From the NCBI RefSeq assembly GCF_001295925.1, contig NZ_LJHQ01000048.1:1-64000 (forward strand): 64,000 nucleotides of DNA. Direction: 5' to 3'. The DNA is from Allobosea sp. AAP35. Its GTDB lineage: Bacteria; Pseudomonadota; Alphaproteobacteria; Rhizobiales; Beijerinckiaceae. Both the position numbers and the translations under genes were made by a program. Below, piece after piece: positions 27,501 to 34,553 of the stretch; position 1 is the stretch's first letter, and every line of letters starts with the position of its first letter. The notes beneath the pieces were generated by a model. That model worked only from the letters and a program-made list of their open reading frames with translations, had not been told where the DNA came from and made no database searches.

Positions 27501-28199
27501 GGACCCGTCCAGCCCCGGCGCAGCGGCGGCGTTCCCCCCTGGCAAGAGGAAGTGACCGTCGAAGCTGAACTGGAGGTCTTCGCCGGTGATGAAGGCCTTG
27601 GCCCGCAGGCGTCCATCGGGCTCGATGGCACCGGTGGTGACCCTCAGCGACGACCCCGCCGCCTCGCCTTCGATGCGCCAAGGTCCCGCCAGGCTGACGG
27701 CGGAGATCTCCGCGGCGATCGGCGCGATCGTCACGGGTTCGCGGCCGGCCTCATGCCAGGTCAAAAACGAGCGGCTGATGGAAAGGCGGTCGAGGCTGGT
27801 CTGCGTCGGCAGGCCGGTGCCCGTGCGCGCCGGCAACCGAATCGCACCCGTCTCGTCGACGAGAACCGAGAGGGCGGCGCCTTCCGCTCGCGCCTCGGCG
27901 ATGCGGAACTCGCCGCGCGCCAGCGCCGACAGCGCCAGCTCGACCGTCAAAAGCTCGACCGCCGCCGTGCTGGCGCCCTCGCCCGATCCGAAGCGCACAT
28001 CCTGCAGCGTCAGCCGCGGCGACGGCAGCAGGCGCAGCCCGATGCCGCCGCCGATATTGGTCTCGACGCCGAGCGCGCCCGCCAGTCGGGCTTCGAACTG
28101 GGGCCGGTAGCTGCGCCAGTCGACAAAGCCCGGCCCGATCAGGGCCGTCAGAAGCGCCAGCACCAAAAGGCCGGCCAGAACTGTCAGGGTCTCACGCAA
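24579..28199 (-). CDS. Large AsmA family protein with a charged coiled-coil tail
   Basis: A 1206-residue envelope protein with an N-terminal signal anchor (residues 3-22) followed by the AsmA start motif F-V-D-W-R-S-Y-R-P-Q-F-E. The body is made of repeated beta-strand stretches rich in Gly, Leu and Ala, as in bridge-type AsmA/lipid-transport proteins. The AsmA-like C-terminal domain lies at about 850-1010. Residues 1030-1140 are an extreme Glu/Arg/Ala-rich coiled coil (repeats of A-E-E-x-R-R-A), followed by a Pro-rich end. Role in outer-membrane assembly or lipid transport is inferred from the family. The coiled tail is unusual for the family. Confidence 0.88.
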   Translation of the reverse strand: MRETLTVLAGLLVLALLTALIGPGFVDWRSYRPQFEARLAGALGVETNIGGGIGLRLLPSPRLTLQDVRFGSGEGASTAAVELLTVELALSALARGEFRIAEARAEGAALSVLVDETGAIRLPARTGTGLPTQTSLDRLSISRSFLTWHEAGREPVTIAPIAAEISAVSLAGPWRIEGEAAGSSLRVTTGAIEPDGRLRAKAFITGEDLQFSFDGHFLLPGGNAAAAPGLDGSFTLSPGGALALAGKVSGGSRQLDLAGLTLDLAGGAARLEGEGQFLPGAGTGSLALRARRLDADALTGALSERAGFERALQGLPGQFDFSLDLDQVIWRGEDLSAFGLRGRLDGNGLANATASLRFAGALLGASGAIDAQGAAGQLNLKAEDARRIGLVLGRAGLDPALAELIAGLGQIDAELIGGWDGGRIALQRLMMTGSSGVRLEMSGDLTAQRLVAKASLHGFDLNTLPPGESFAGLLGSRDLALDLNLSEARFRNAPPGSASLDLRREGAIWRLSRLSIAGFGGVSATGSGALLAEGGEIAGRIRAPRFETVAALAGPLLPDAARQVLTRVGDSLSRLDAGFRLTRAPSGETALSIDGSAQAGRLSLAGQLDGAGVWTGTALRFALGDRRQVFQALGLPAPRHGGAGDLVIEQGPGRLVGTLAGPGLSVVMEHEGAAPPRLTVQADGIGQILPEGASRLLPDGLVDAHARVGFAPETVTLDALVVNLGGAAASGAVAFSREGGLTGRLAVPSADLRGLLGAALGAGPAGASTWSTTRFGPAAGLPDFQLAIEAGALTAGDGITLRDARFGLRSDQDGLRLDDLSASFGGGRVGGRLATRREGGLAQLSGRLDLDAVDLAPLTGGAIGGKVSGRFEAGGSGESPARLIAGLGGAGSLSFAEARLSRFDPAAYARVIAATGEDASESDAARLQERLNQALDRDSFALGNVTVPFTLAGGLIRLQPLSFERAGLRTEASGIVDLRALTLDLRLGLKPLGALPKGWPADAPQVGVAWRGPLLAPRRETDVNALSNMVAARALAREIERVEAFEADARERAAHARRLRAEREMRENERKLGEFLKAEEERKLAEAKRAEEEQRIEDARRAAEEARRAAEERRAEEIRRVEQARMEQEMRRRLEAEERAERARAAAERAAAERAATQIPQPGPLVLPSAPRANFPDAVLQQAPPLAPPIDIESVPRPLSRGGQLN

Positions 28200-28317
28200 C
28201 GTCCAGTACGATCCTCGTCGCTCGGGAAGCCGCGATCATGCAGGCAAGTCGCGGCAAGATCACGACATTTTCGGAACGTGCCGCAGATTTCGCCGGGCTC
28301 CGATGCGGAATGCGACC

Positions 28318-29766
28318 TCAGAGCACGAAAATCTTGCCCGGGTTGAGGATGTTCTGCGGGTCAAGCGCGCGCTTGAGCTGGCGCATCACCACCATCGCAG
28401 GCGCGCCATGCTCGGCCTCGAGATATTTGATCTTCTTCTGGCCGACGCCGTGCTCGCCCGTGCAGGTGCCGCCCATGGCCAGCGCCCGCTTGACCAGCCG
28501 CTCGATGAAGGCCTCGGCGCGGGCGACCTCTTCGGGATCGTTCAGATCGACCAGCGGCTGCGTGTGGAAATTCCCGTCGCCGACATGTCCCGCGATCGGT
28601 GCAATCAGCCCGCTCGCCTCGATGTCGCGCTTGGTCTCCTCGACGCAATCCGCCAGCTGCGAGATTGGCACGCAGACGTCGGTCGCCACCGAATCGACGC
28701 CGGGCCGCAGCGCCCGCGCCGCCCAATACGCATCATGCCGCGCCTGCCACAGCTTGCTGCGATCCTCCGCCTTGGTCGCCCATTCGAACGGCCCGCCGCC
28801 ATACTCGGCCGCGATCTCGCCGAAACGCTCGGACTGTTCCTTCACCCCGGCTTCCGTGCCGTGGAACTCGACGAAGAGCATCACGGTCTCGGGCAGGCCA
28901 AGTTTGGAGTGGAGGTTGACGCCGCGGATCATCACCTCGTCGAGCAGCTCGATGCGCGCCACCGGCAGGCCGGACTGGATGGTGATGATGGTCGCATCGC
29001 AGGCCGCCTTCACTGAGGGGAAGGGGCAGATCCCCGCCGAGATCGCCTCGGGGATGCCATGCAGCTTCAGCGTGATCTCGGTGATGATGCCCAGCGTCCC
29101 TTCCGAGCCGATGAGGAGGCGGGTCAGATCGTAGCCGGCCGAGGTCTTGCGGGCCCGCGTCGAGGTCTTCACGATCGCGCCATCGGCCATCACGGCCGTT
29201 AGCGCCAGGACATTGTCCTTCATCGTGCCGTAGCGCACGGCATTGGTGCCCGAGGCCCGCGTCGCCGCCATGCCGCCGATCGAGGCATCCGCACCGGGAT
29301 CGATCGGGAACATCAGGCCCTGATCGCGCAGATGCTCGTTGAGCTCCTTGCGTGTGACGCCGGCCTCGACGACGCAGTCGAGATCCTCGGCATGGACCGC
29401 GAGGATGCCCTTCATCTGGCTTAAATCGATGCAGACTCCGCCGAAGGGGGCGTTCACATGCCCTTCCAGCGAGGTGCCGGTCCCGAACGCGATCACCGGC
29501 ACGCCATGCTGCGCGCACAGCGCAACGATCTGCGAGACCTCCTGCGTGCTCTGCGGGAACACCACCGCATCGGGCGCCTGGTTGGGGATCCAGGTCAGGG
29601 TATGGCCGTGCTGCTGGCGCACCGCCAGGCTCGTCACCAGCCGGTTGCCGAACGCGGCCGCCAGCGCCTGCGTGACGGCGGCGATCGCGCCCGGCGAGGG
29701 CGGCAGCACGGCTGCGGACACGGGAGCCTCATGCAGGGCAGTGGCGGGCAAATTCATTGTCAACAT
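28318..29766 (-). CDS. FAD-linked oxidase, D-lactate dehydrogenase (cytochrome)-like
   Basis: A flavoprotein of the GlcD/DLD family, 482 residues from the ATG at 29766. The FAD-binding PCMH domain includes V-I-A-F-G-T-G-T-S-L-E-G-H (about 85-97) and the conserved D-P-G-A-D-A-S-I-G-G-M (about 144-154). The C-terminal FAD-oxidase cap has G-H-V-G-D-G-N-F-H and ends G-T-C-T-G-E-H-G-V-G. Probable substrate is D-lactate or a related 2-hydroxy acid, passing electrons to the respiratory chain; this is inference. The frame is open to 29931, but without a start signal. A perfect 16-bp palindrome lies 34 bp upstream. Confidence 0.9.
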   Translation of the reverse strand: MLTMNLPATALHEAPVSAAVLPPSPGAIAAVTQALAAAFGNRLVTSLAVRQQHGHTLTWIPNQAPDAVVFPQSTQEVSQIVALCAQHGVPVIAFGTGTSLEGHVNAPFGGVCIDLSQMKGILAVHAEDLDCVVEAGVTRKELNEHLRDQGLMFPIDPGADASIGGMAATRASGTNAVRYGTMKDNVLALTAVMADGAIVKTSTRARKTSAGYDLTRLLIGSEGTLGIITEITLKLHGIPEAISAGICPFPSVKAACDATIITIQSGLPVARIELLDEVMIRGVNLHSKLGLPETVMLFVEFHGTEAGVKEQSERFGEIAAEYGGGPFEWATKAEDRSKLWQARHDAYWAARALRPGVDSVATDVCVPISQLADCVEETKRDIEASGLIAPIAGHVGDGNFHTQPLVDLNDPEEVARAEAFIERLVKRALAMGGTCTGEHGVGQKKIKYLEAEHGAPAMVVMRQLKRALDPQNILNPGKIFVL

Positions 29767-29799
29767 CCGACTCTGGCGTTTACACTTGAACGGTTCGAC

Positions 29800-29815
29800 A
29801 TCGCGAATTCGCGAT
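29800..29815. promoter_or_regulatory. Perfect 16-bp palindrome upstream of the D-lactate dehydrogenase gene
   Basis: ATCGCGAATTCGCGAT reads the same on both strands. It lies 34 bp upstream of the dehydrogenase start in the divergent spacer shared with the thioesterase gene. It is probably an operator for an unidentified dimeric regulator. Confidence 0.5.
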
Positions 29816-29981
29816 CCGGATCGGGGTCTGCCGACATGACACTGTCTGACGGCCGGCGAAGAGGCAGTAGGATAGACCGTCGCGGCAGGCAACGGGCAGG
29901 CGCAGACACGCGGGCTCGGGTCCGTCGCCACGCATGGCTCGCGGGTTACAGCCGCGATCGGAAGAGGTTCGAGGACGGCAG

Positions 29982-30548
29982 GTGACGATCAAAGACGAAA
30001 GCCGCAACCCCGTTCTGTTCTTCGCGCCCTTCGTGTCCTCGACGATGCGGGTCGAGCCGCAATGGATCGACCATAATGGCCATCTCAACATGGCCTATTA
30101 TCACGTCCTGTTCGACCGCGCGGCCGACGAGGTGTTTTCGCTGGTCGGCCTCAACCAGGACTATGTCGACACGCGTCACGCCTCGACCTTCGCGGCCGAA
30201 TGCCACATCCTCTACAAGCGCGAACTGACCGAGAGCGACCAGGTCCGGGTCACGGCCCAGCTGATCGCCTTCGACGACAAGCGGCTGCATTATTATCTCG
30301 AGATGCGGCATGCCACCGAGGGCTGGCTCGCCGCCACCAGCGAGAACATGTCGCTGCATGTCGATCTCACCAACCGCAAGGTCTGCCCCTTCCCGCCCGA
30401 CATTCTCGCCAGCGTCGCGCTGATGAAGGCGGCCCACAGCATGATGGCGCTTCCGGCGACGATCGGCCGGATCATCGGCATGCCCGAGAAGACGGCGATC
30501 ACCGTCGAAGGCATGACCGGCGAGCGCGAGCCCGAGACCCGGCACTAA
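29982..30548 (+). CDS. Hotdog-fold thioesterase family protein
   Basis: A soluble acyl-CoA thioesterase-like protein. The hotdog signature W-I-D-H-N-G-H-L-N-M-A-Y-Y is near residues 27-39, followed by a long helix and the strand L-Y-K-R-E-L. I prefer the GTG at 29982 because GAGG lies seven bases upstream, giving 188 residues; an in-frame ATG at 29934 gives 16 more. The substrate is unknown. Confidence 0.85.
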   Translation: MTIKDESRNPVLFFAPFVSSTMRVEPQWIDHNGHLNMAYYHVLFDRAADEVFSLVGLNQDYVDTRHASTFAAECHILYKRELTESDQVRVTAQLIAFDDKRLHYYLEMRHATEGWLAATSENMSLHVDLTNRKVCPFPPDILASVALMKAAHSMMALPATIGRIIGMPEKTAITVEGMTGEREPETRH

Positions 30549-30563
30549 CGGCGCCCGCGCCCT

Positions 30564-31358
30564 TCAGTCCGGATCGGGGATGCACAGCATGATGCCGCAG
30601 GCCTTGCAGTGTACGGCATCGGGCTCGTGACGCTGCAGCCCGCATTGCGGGCAGGGAAACGTCACCTTGTTGGGCCGAAACACCGCCTGAGCCAGCCGCA
30701 CGAACAGCGAGATGCCGACGATCATCACCACGATCGAGGTCAGCTTGCCGGAGACCCCGGGCAAGGTGATGTCGCCGAAGCCGGTCGTCGTCATCGTCGT
30801 GACCGTGAAATAGAAGGCATCGACATAGCCTTCGATCCCGGGCCGGCCGGCGAAGAAGAAGGTGTAGATGAAGCCGGTCACCACGAAGAGGAAGGTCGTG
30901 AGGTTGATCACCGCACGTGCGGCATCCTCCCATTCGCGCAGGTTCGACCGGCGCAGCTGCATCCAGATCGCGCCGCGGTTCGACAGGGACCAAAGCCTGA
31001 GGATGCGCAGGAAGCCGAAATTATCGAGCGACTCCGGCACAAGCAGCGTCGCCAGGATGAACAGATCGAGCAGCATCGTCGGCTGCCGCAGCAGTCGCAC
31101 GACATCCGAGGCGGCGAGGAACCGCGCCAGGATCTCGACTGCCAGGATCGCGGCGATCGAATAGTCGATCCATAGGAAGGACGGCCGATCGCGGATCAGC
31201 GGCGTGACGATGAAAAAGACGATGATCACGATATCGACGATCGCGGTCGCCATCTGGAAGCGCAGCGCGGCGGGGGAACGACCGTGATAGAGCTGGCGCA
31301 GGCGGTTGCGAAAGCGCCCGGATGGGCCCTGCGGCGGGATGTCGGCCTGTGCGTTCAT
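30564..31358 (-). CDS. Voltage-gated-type potassium channel with C-terminal zinc ribbon
   Basis: A 264-residue channel subunit. Four voltage-sensor-like helices occupy about residues 35-130; the S4-like segment has F-L-R-I-L-R-L-W...R (117-128) followed by R137-R138. The pore has the filter TTTGFGD at 190-196 between S5 (151-171) and S6 (205-226). After S6 comes a compact zinc ribbon, with C236-x2-C239 and C251-x2-C254 in a 30-residue cytoplasmic tail. GFGD is one of the known K+ filter forms. The tail is not a standard channel module and could sense metal, redox state or a partner. Convergent with the thioesterase gene. Confidence 0.9.
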   Translation of the reverse strand: MNAQADIPPQGPSGRFRNRLRQLYHGRSPAALRFQMATAIVDIVIIVFFIVTPLIRDRPSFLWIDYSIAAILAVEILARFLAASDVVRLLRQPTMLLDLFILATLLVPESLDNFGFLRILRLWSLSNRGAIWMQLRRSNLREWEDAARAVINLTTFLFVVTGFIYTFFFAGRPGIEGYVDAFYFTVTTMTTTGFGDITLPGVSGKLTSIVVMIVGISLFVRLAQAVFRPNKVTFPCPQCGLQRHEPDAVHCKACGIMLCIPDPD

Positions 31359-31467
31359 GCCATCGGCGCTAGCATGGCATCCGGCGTAGCGTCCAGCACG
31401 GTCGCCGGTGCGTTCAATGCGATGTCCCCGCTGTCGCGGGTGTCCAACCCAGGCTCAGGAGAGCATC

Positions 31468-31749
31468 ATGGTCAAAGCGATCTGGAACGACATGGTCGTC
31501 GCCGAATCCAACGATACCGTTATCGTCGAGGGCAACCACTACTTCCCGGCCGATGCGGTCAAGCCGGAGCTGTTGCGGCCCAGCGCCACGACCACCGTTT
31601 GCGGGTGGAAGGGTACTGCCAACTACCATTCCCTCGTCGTCGACGGCAAAGAGAACCGTGACGCGGCCTGGTATTATGCGGAACCGAAATCCGCCGCCGC
31701 CGAGATCAAGGGTCGGATCGCCTTCTGGAAGGGTGTCAAAGTCGCCTGA
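31468..31749 (+). CDS. DUF427 domain protein (93 aa)
   Basis: A small single-domain beta-rich protein. The family hallmarks are A-I-W-N-D near the start, then V-V-E-G-N-H-Y-F-P (about 21-29), C-G-W-K-G-T-A-N-Y (about 47-55) and A-A-W-Y-Y near 68-72. Function of DUF427 is unknown. The ATG at 31468 follows AGGAG. It stands alone, convergent with btaB (6-bp gap). Confidence 0.9.
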   Translation: MVKAIWNDMVVAESNDTVIVEGNHYFPADAVKPELLRPSATTTVCGWKGTANYHSLVVDGKENRDAAWYYAEPKSAAAEIKGRIAFWKGVKVA

Positions 31750-31755
31750 AGCGTG

Positions 31756-32421
31756 TCAGGTGGCGCGGCGCAACGTCGCATGCGTGGCGTAACCGCGATG
31801 CAGCGCCTGCGTCGCGGCGGTCGCCCCGGAAGCCTGCGCGACAGCTTCGACCACGGCTTCGAGGTCGCCGCGCGGCGTGACGTGAAACAGCGCAAGCCAG
31901 CGGTTGAGCACGGCCCGGAACGGCGCCGGCAGATCCCGCTGGTCGCCGAAATCGACGATGTGCAGCTCGCCGCCAGGTGACAACCGCCGGGCCGCCTCCT
32001 CGATCACGCCGCGCCAGGGCGGGATCATCGACAGCGCATAGGAAATCACGATCCGGTCGAAACCGGCCTGCCCGAACAAGGCCTGTGGGTCGAAAGCGGT
32101 CGCATCCGCCTGTCTGAGCACGATGCGGTCCGACAGCCCCGCCCGCGCCACCGACTTACGCGCGGTCGCCAGCATGGCGGAAGACACGTCAAGCCCGAAA
32201 CAGGGCCGGCCCGGATAGGCCTGCGCGATCTTGATCAGGTTGCGGCCGGTGCCGCAGCCGATCTCCAGGATCGTCCCGCCAGGCGGCGGTGCGAGTTCGG
32301 CGATCAGCCGATCGCGCCCGAGCAGGTAGAACTTCCGGCTGGCATCGTAGACATGGCGCTGATGGCGGTACATCGCATCCATCAGCGACGCCGCGCCGTC
32401 CCTGCGCGGAGCCGCGCTCAC
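31756..32421 (-). CDS. btaB: Probable betaine-lipid N-methyltransferase BtaB
   Basis: A class I SAM-dependent methyltransferase of 221 residues with motif I ILEIGCGTGRNL (about 51-62) and the acidic motif II G-L-D-V-S. It lies directly after btaA with overlapping stop and start codons. BtaB methylates the homoserine head group of diacylglyceryl homoserine three times to give DGTS, a phosphorus-free membrane lipid. Assignment rests on the partner gene as well as the fold. Confidence 0.88.
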   Translation of the reverse strand: MSAAPRRDGAASLMDAMYRHQRHVYDASRKFYLLGRDRLIAELAPPPGGTILEIGCGTGRNLIKIAQAYPGRPCFGLDVSSAMLATARKSVARAGLSDRIVLRQADATAFDPQALFGQAGFDRIVISYALSMIPPWRGVIEEAARRLSPGGELHIVDFGDQRDLPAPFRAVLNRWLALFHVTPRGDLEAVVEAVAQASGATAATQALHRGYATHATLRRAT

Positions 32422-33686
32422 GCCGCGGCCTCCAGGCGCTCGGTGCCGGGCAGCATATAGAGATGAAAGCCCCCATAAATCGAGGAGCGGTCGCGCGCGC
32501 AGAGCTCGCGGCTGGTCGCCTCCTCATAGCGCCACTGGTCGAGGATCGCGGCCGGCACGCGGCCGGGCAGCAGGCGCTCATCGGCCGCGGTGCGGAAGAT
32601 CACCCGTGCGCCGGGCTTGGCTGTGCGGGTGATCTGCGACCACAGCGCCGTCAGATCGGCATCGTTCATCCAGTCCTGCGCATCGAGCAGCACATAGGCA
32701 TCGCAGCTCTTGGCCGGCTGGGCCTCGAGGAAGGCCGTGATGGCGCTCTGGTGATAGGACACCCGGCCTGCGCGCGCCTTGACGCGCTCGAAATTCTCGC
32801 GCTGCAGATAGGGCGGCAGCGCCGCGTCGGGGCTCTGCTCATAGCCGCGACCGAAAGCCTGCCGCGCGAAATAATTCGTCTTGAGGTCGAAGCCGCAGGC
32901 GAGCCGCTCCATCCGGTCATGGAGCGCGCCACGGATGCCGTCCGAGCCGTCGGCGGCGAGCGCCTTGTATTGCGCCGGGGGGATGCCGAGCCCGTAAAGC
33001 GAGGCCGGCTGGCGGATCAACCAGCGCACGAAGGGCTTGTCGAAGACCGGCGCGACATGCCGCTCGAACAGGACGCGCTGTTCGGCGAGGTCGCGCGCCT
33101 CCAGCATCTTGCGCGGATCGCAGCCGAGCGCCCGGCCGAGCAGATGCCCGGTTCCGATGAAGCGCCCGAGCAGCCCGAAGCGGTAGACATTGCGGGCGAA
33201 CATGCCGATCCGGCGCCGCCCGTTCAGCCCCCGGCCCTCCCAATAGCTGCGCGAGGTCGCATCGAGATGCGGAGCGATCTCGCGCTCGTAGAAGGCGACA
33301 TTGGCCGGTGACTGGGCCTGCCCGAAAAAACGCAGGAAATCGTCATGGTGGGTCATCCGCGCCAGAGCGGCGAGCTTCAGCTTGCCCAGGGCGATATGCG
33401 CCCCGTTGAGATCGATCGCGCTGATCTTGGCCGGATCGGCGGTCAGATAGGACAAGACGTTGCAGGAGCCGGACGCGATCGCCACGACATGGTCGTCTGG
33501 CTGAAGGCGCAGCGCCTCCATATCGACGACCGGATCTTCCCAGATCTGCGGATAGACCAGGCCGGAAAAGGCCAGGGTGAACATCCGCTCCAGCACACCC
33601 GCCTTGGACAGGGGCTTGCTGCGATGGACTGCGCTGGTCAGCCCCATGCTGGTCGTGCGCCGAACCGTGCGTGCTGTCTGCGTCAC
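32418..33686 (-). CDS. btaA: S-adenosylmethionine:diacylglycerol 3-amino-3-carboxypropyltransferase BtaA
   Basis: First enzyme of DGTS synthesis: moves the 3-amino-3-carboxypropyl group of SAM to diacylglycerol. 422 residues, with the DUF3419/BtaA hallmarks S-G-L-V-Y-P-Q-I-W-E-D-P near residues 40-51, I-A-S-G-S-C-N-V-L-S-Y-L near 69-80, A-I-D-L-N-G-A-H near 89-96 and D-A-Q-D-W near 318-322. It is coupled to btaB by a 4-bp overlap. In other alphaproteobacteria btaAB is switched on by phosphate starvation, and a Pho-box-like repeat lies just upstream here. Confidence 0.93.
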   Translation of the reverse strand: MTQTARTVRRTTSMGLTSAVHRSKPLSKAGVLERMFTLAFSGLVYPQIWEDPVVDMEALRLQPDDHVVAIASGSCNVLSYLTADPAKISAIDLNGAHIALGKLKLAALARMTHHDDFLRFFGQAQSPANVAFYEREIAPHLDATSRSYWEGRGLNGRRRIGMFARNVYRFGLLGRFIGTGHLLGRALGCDPRKMLEARDLAEQRVLFERHVAPVFDKPFVRWLIRQPASLYGLGIPPAQYKALAADGSDGIRGALHDRMERLACGFDLKTNYFARQAFGRGYEQSPDAALPPYLQRENFERVKARAGRVSYHQSAITAFLEAQPAKSCDAYVLLDAQDWMNDADLTALWSQITRTAKPGARVIFRTAADERLLPGRVPAAILDQWRYEEATSRELCARDRSSIYGGFHLYMLPGTERLEAAA

Positions 33687-33733
33687 CTGATCCTCGCGCG
33701 CCGTGGGAATGGCGAGCCGACTAGAGGAGTCGC

Positions 33734-33751
33734 GTGACGGTTGGGTGACGC
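33734..33751 (-). promoter_or_regulatory. Pho-box-like direct repeat upstream of btaA
   Basis: On the minus strand GCGTCAC-CCAA-CCGTCAC has two heptamers sharing CGTCAC with a period of 11 bp. This is the spacing of PhoB sites (consensus CTGTCAT-N4-CTGTCAT). It lies 48 bp upstream of the btaA start codon. PhoB binding is inference; the match is to the GTCA core only. Confidence 0.45.
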
Positions 33752-33912
33752 CTCACCTTCGCGATCCGAGATGTCGTTGCCGGGTCTTGTCGACAAGAAG
33801 CGGCCACCGGATTGTGAACACCAGCGACGGGTCGGCGGCTGAAATCGGCCCTCACACTCCCCATATCAGCGCGATAGAGCAGTACAGACATTTTGGCGCG
33901 GAGGAGACGACG

Positions 33913-34353
33913 ATGGGACTGATGAGCATGTTCGGCGGCGCCGAGGCACCCAAGGAGACCTTCCCCTTCGAACTGACCGACGCCGAGTGGCGTGCGAAGC
34001 TGACCCCGGAACAGTACCGCGTGCTGCGCGGCCACGGCACCGAACGGCCCGGCTCCTGCGCGCTGAATTTCGAGAAGCGGGCCGGCACCTTCTCCTGCGT
34101 CGGCTGCGGCCAGGCGCTGTTCCGCAACGGCACGAAGTTCGAGAGCGGCACCGGCTGGCCGAGCTTCAACGAGCCGCTGGAGGGCGCTGTCGGCGTCACC
34201 GAGGACCGCAAGTTCGGCATGGTCCGCACCGAAGTCCACTGCGCCAATTGCGGCGGCCATCTCGGCCATGTCTTCCCCGACGGCCCGCCGCCCACTGGCC
34301 TGCGCTACTGCATCAACGGCGTCGCGATGGACTTCGCTCCGGCGGAGGACTGA
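33913..34353 (+). CDS. msrB: Peptide-methionine (R)-S-oxide reductase
   Basis: Repairs oxidised methionine (R form) using a catalytic Cys in [11 protein letters not shown] at the C-terminus. 146 residues, with two zinc-binding CxxC pairs (C-V-G-C near 61-64 and C-A-N-C near 110-113), plus T-G-W-P-S-F near 81-86 and [10 protein letters not shown] near 115-124. The resolving Cys position should be checked by alignment. The ATG at 33913 follows GGAGGAG. Confidence 0.96.
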   Translation: MGLMSMFGGAEAPKETFPFELTDAEWRAKLTPEQYRVLRGHGTERPGSCALNFEKRAGTFSCVGCGQALFRNGTKFESGTGWPSFNEPLEGAVGVTEDRKFGMVRTEVHCANCGGHLGHVFPDGPPPTGLRYCINGVAMDFAPAED

Positions 34354-34363
34354 GGCACCCCAC

Positions 34364-34453
34364 CCGTCATTGCGAGCGTAGCGAAGCAATCCAGTGTCGT
34401 AGTGCTCGACGTCCCCCTGGATTGCTTCGTCACTGCGCTCCTCGCAATGACGG
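34364..34453. repeat. Palindromic intergenic repeat
   Basis: CCGTCATTGCGAG (34364-34376) and CTCGCAATGACGG (34441-34453) are perfect inverted copies. An inner pair GCGAAGCAATCCAG / CTGGATTGCTTCG extends the cruciform. Elements of this type are common between genes in Bradyrhizobium-related bacteria. Confidence 0.85.
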
Positions 34454-34553
34454 CGGTAGCGTGAACGTCGAGGGCGAAGCAGCGGAAGGGGCGCAATCCG
34501 CCCCGCCTCGCCCTATATTGACCGTGAACGAATCACGATCGAACGGCGCCGCC

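Noticed and set aside
26829-28346. 505-codon open frame on the plus strand
   Set aside because: Antisense to the AsmA gene; no recognised protein.
31358-31385. ATGCCAT/ATGGCAT inverted repeat at the channel start
   Set aside because: It includes the start codon, is short and has a 10-bp spacer; not convincing as an operator.
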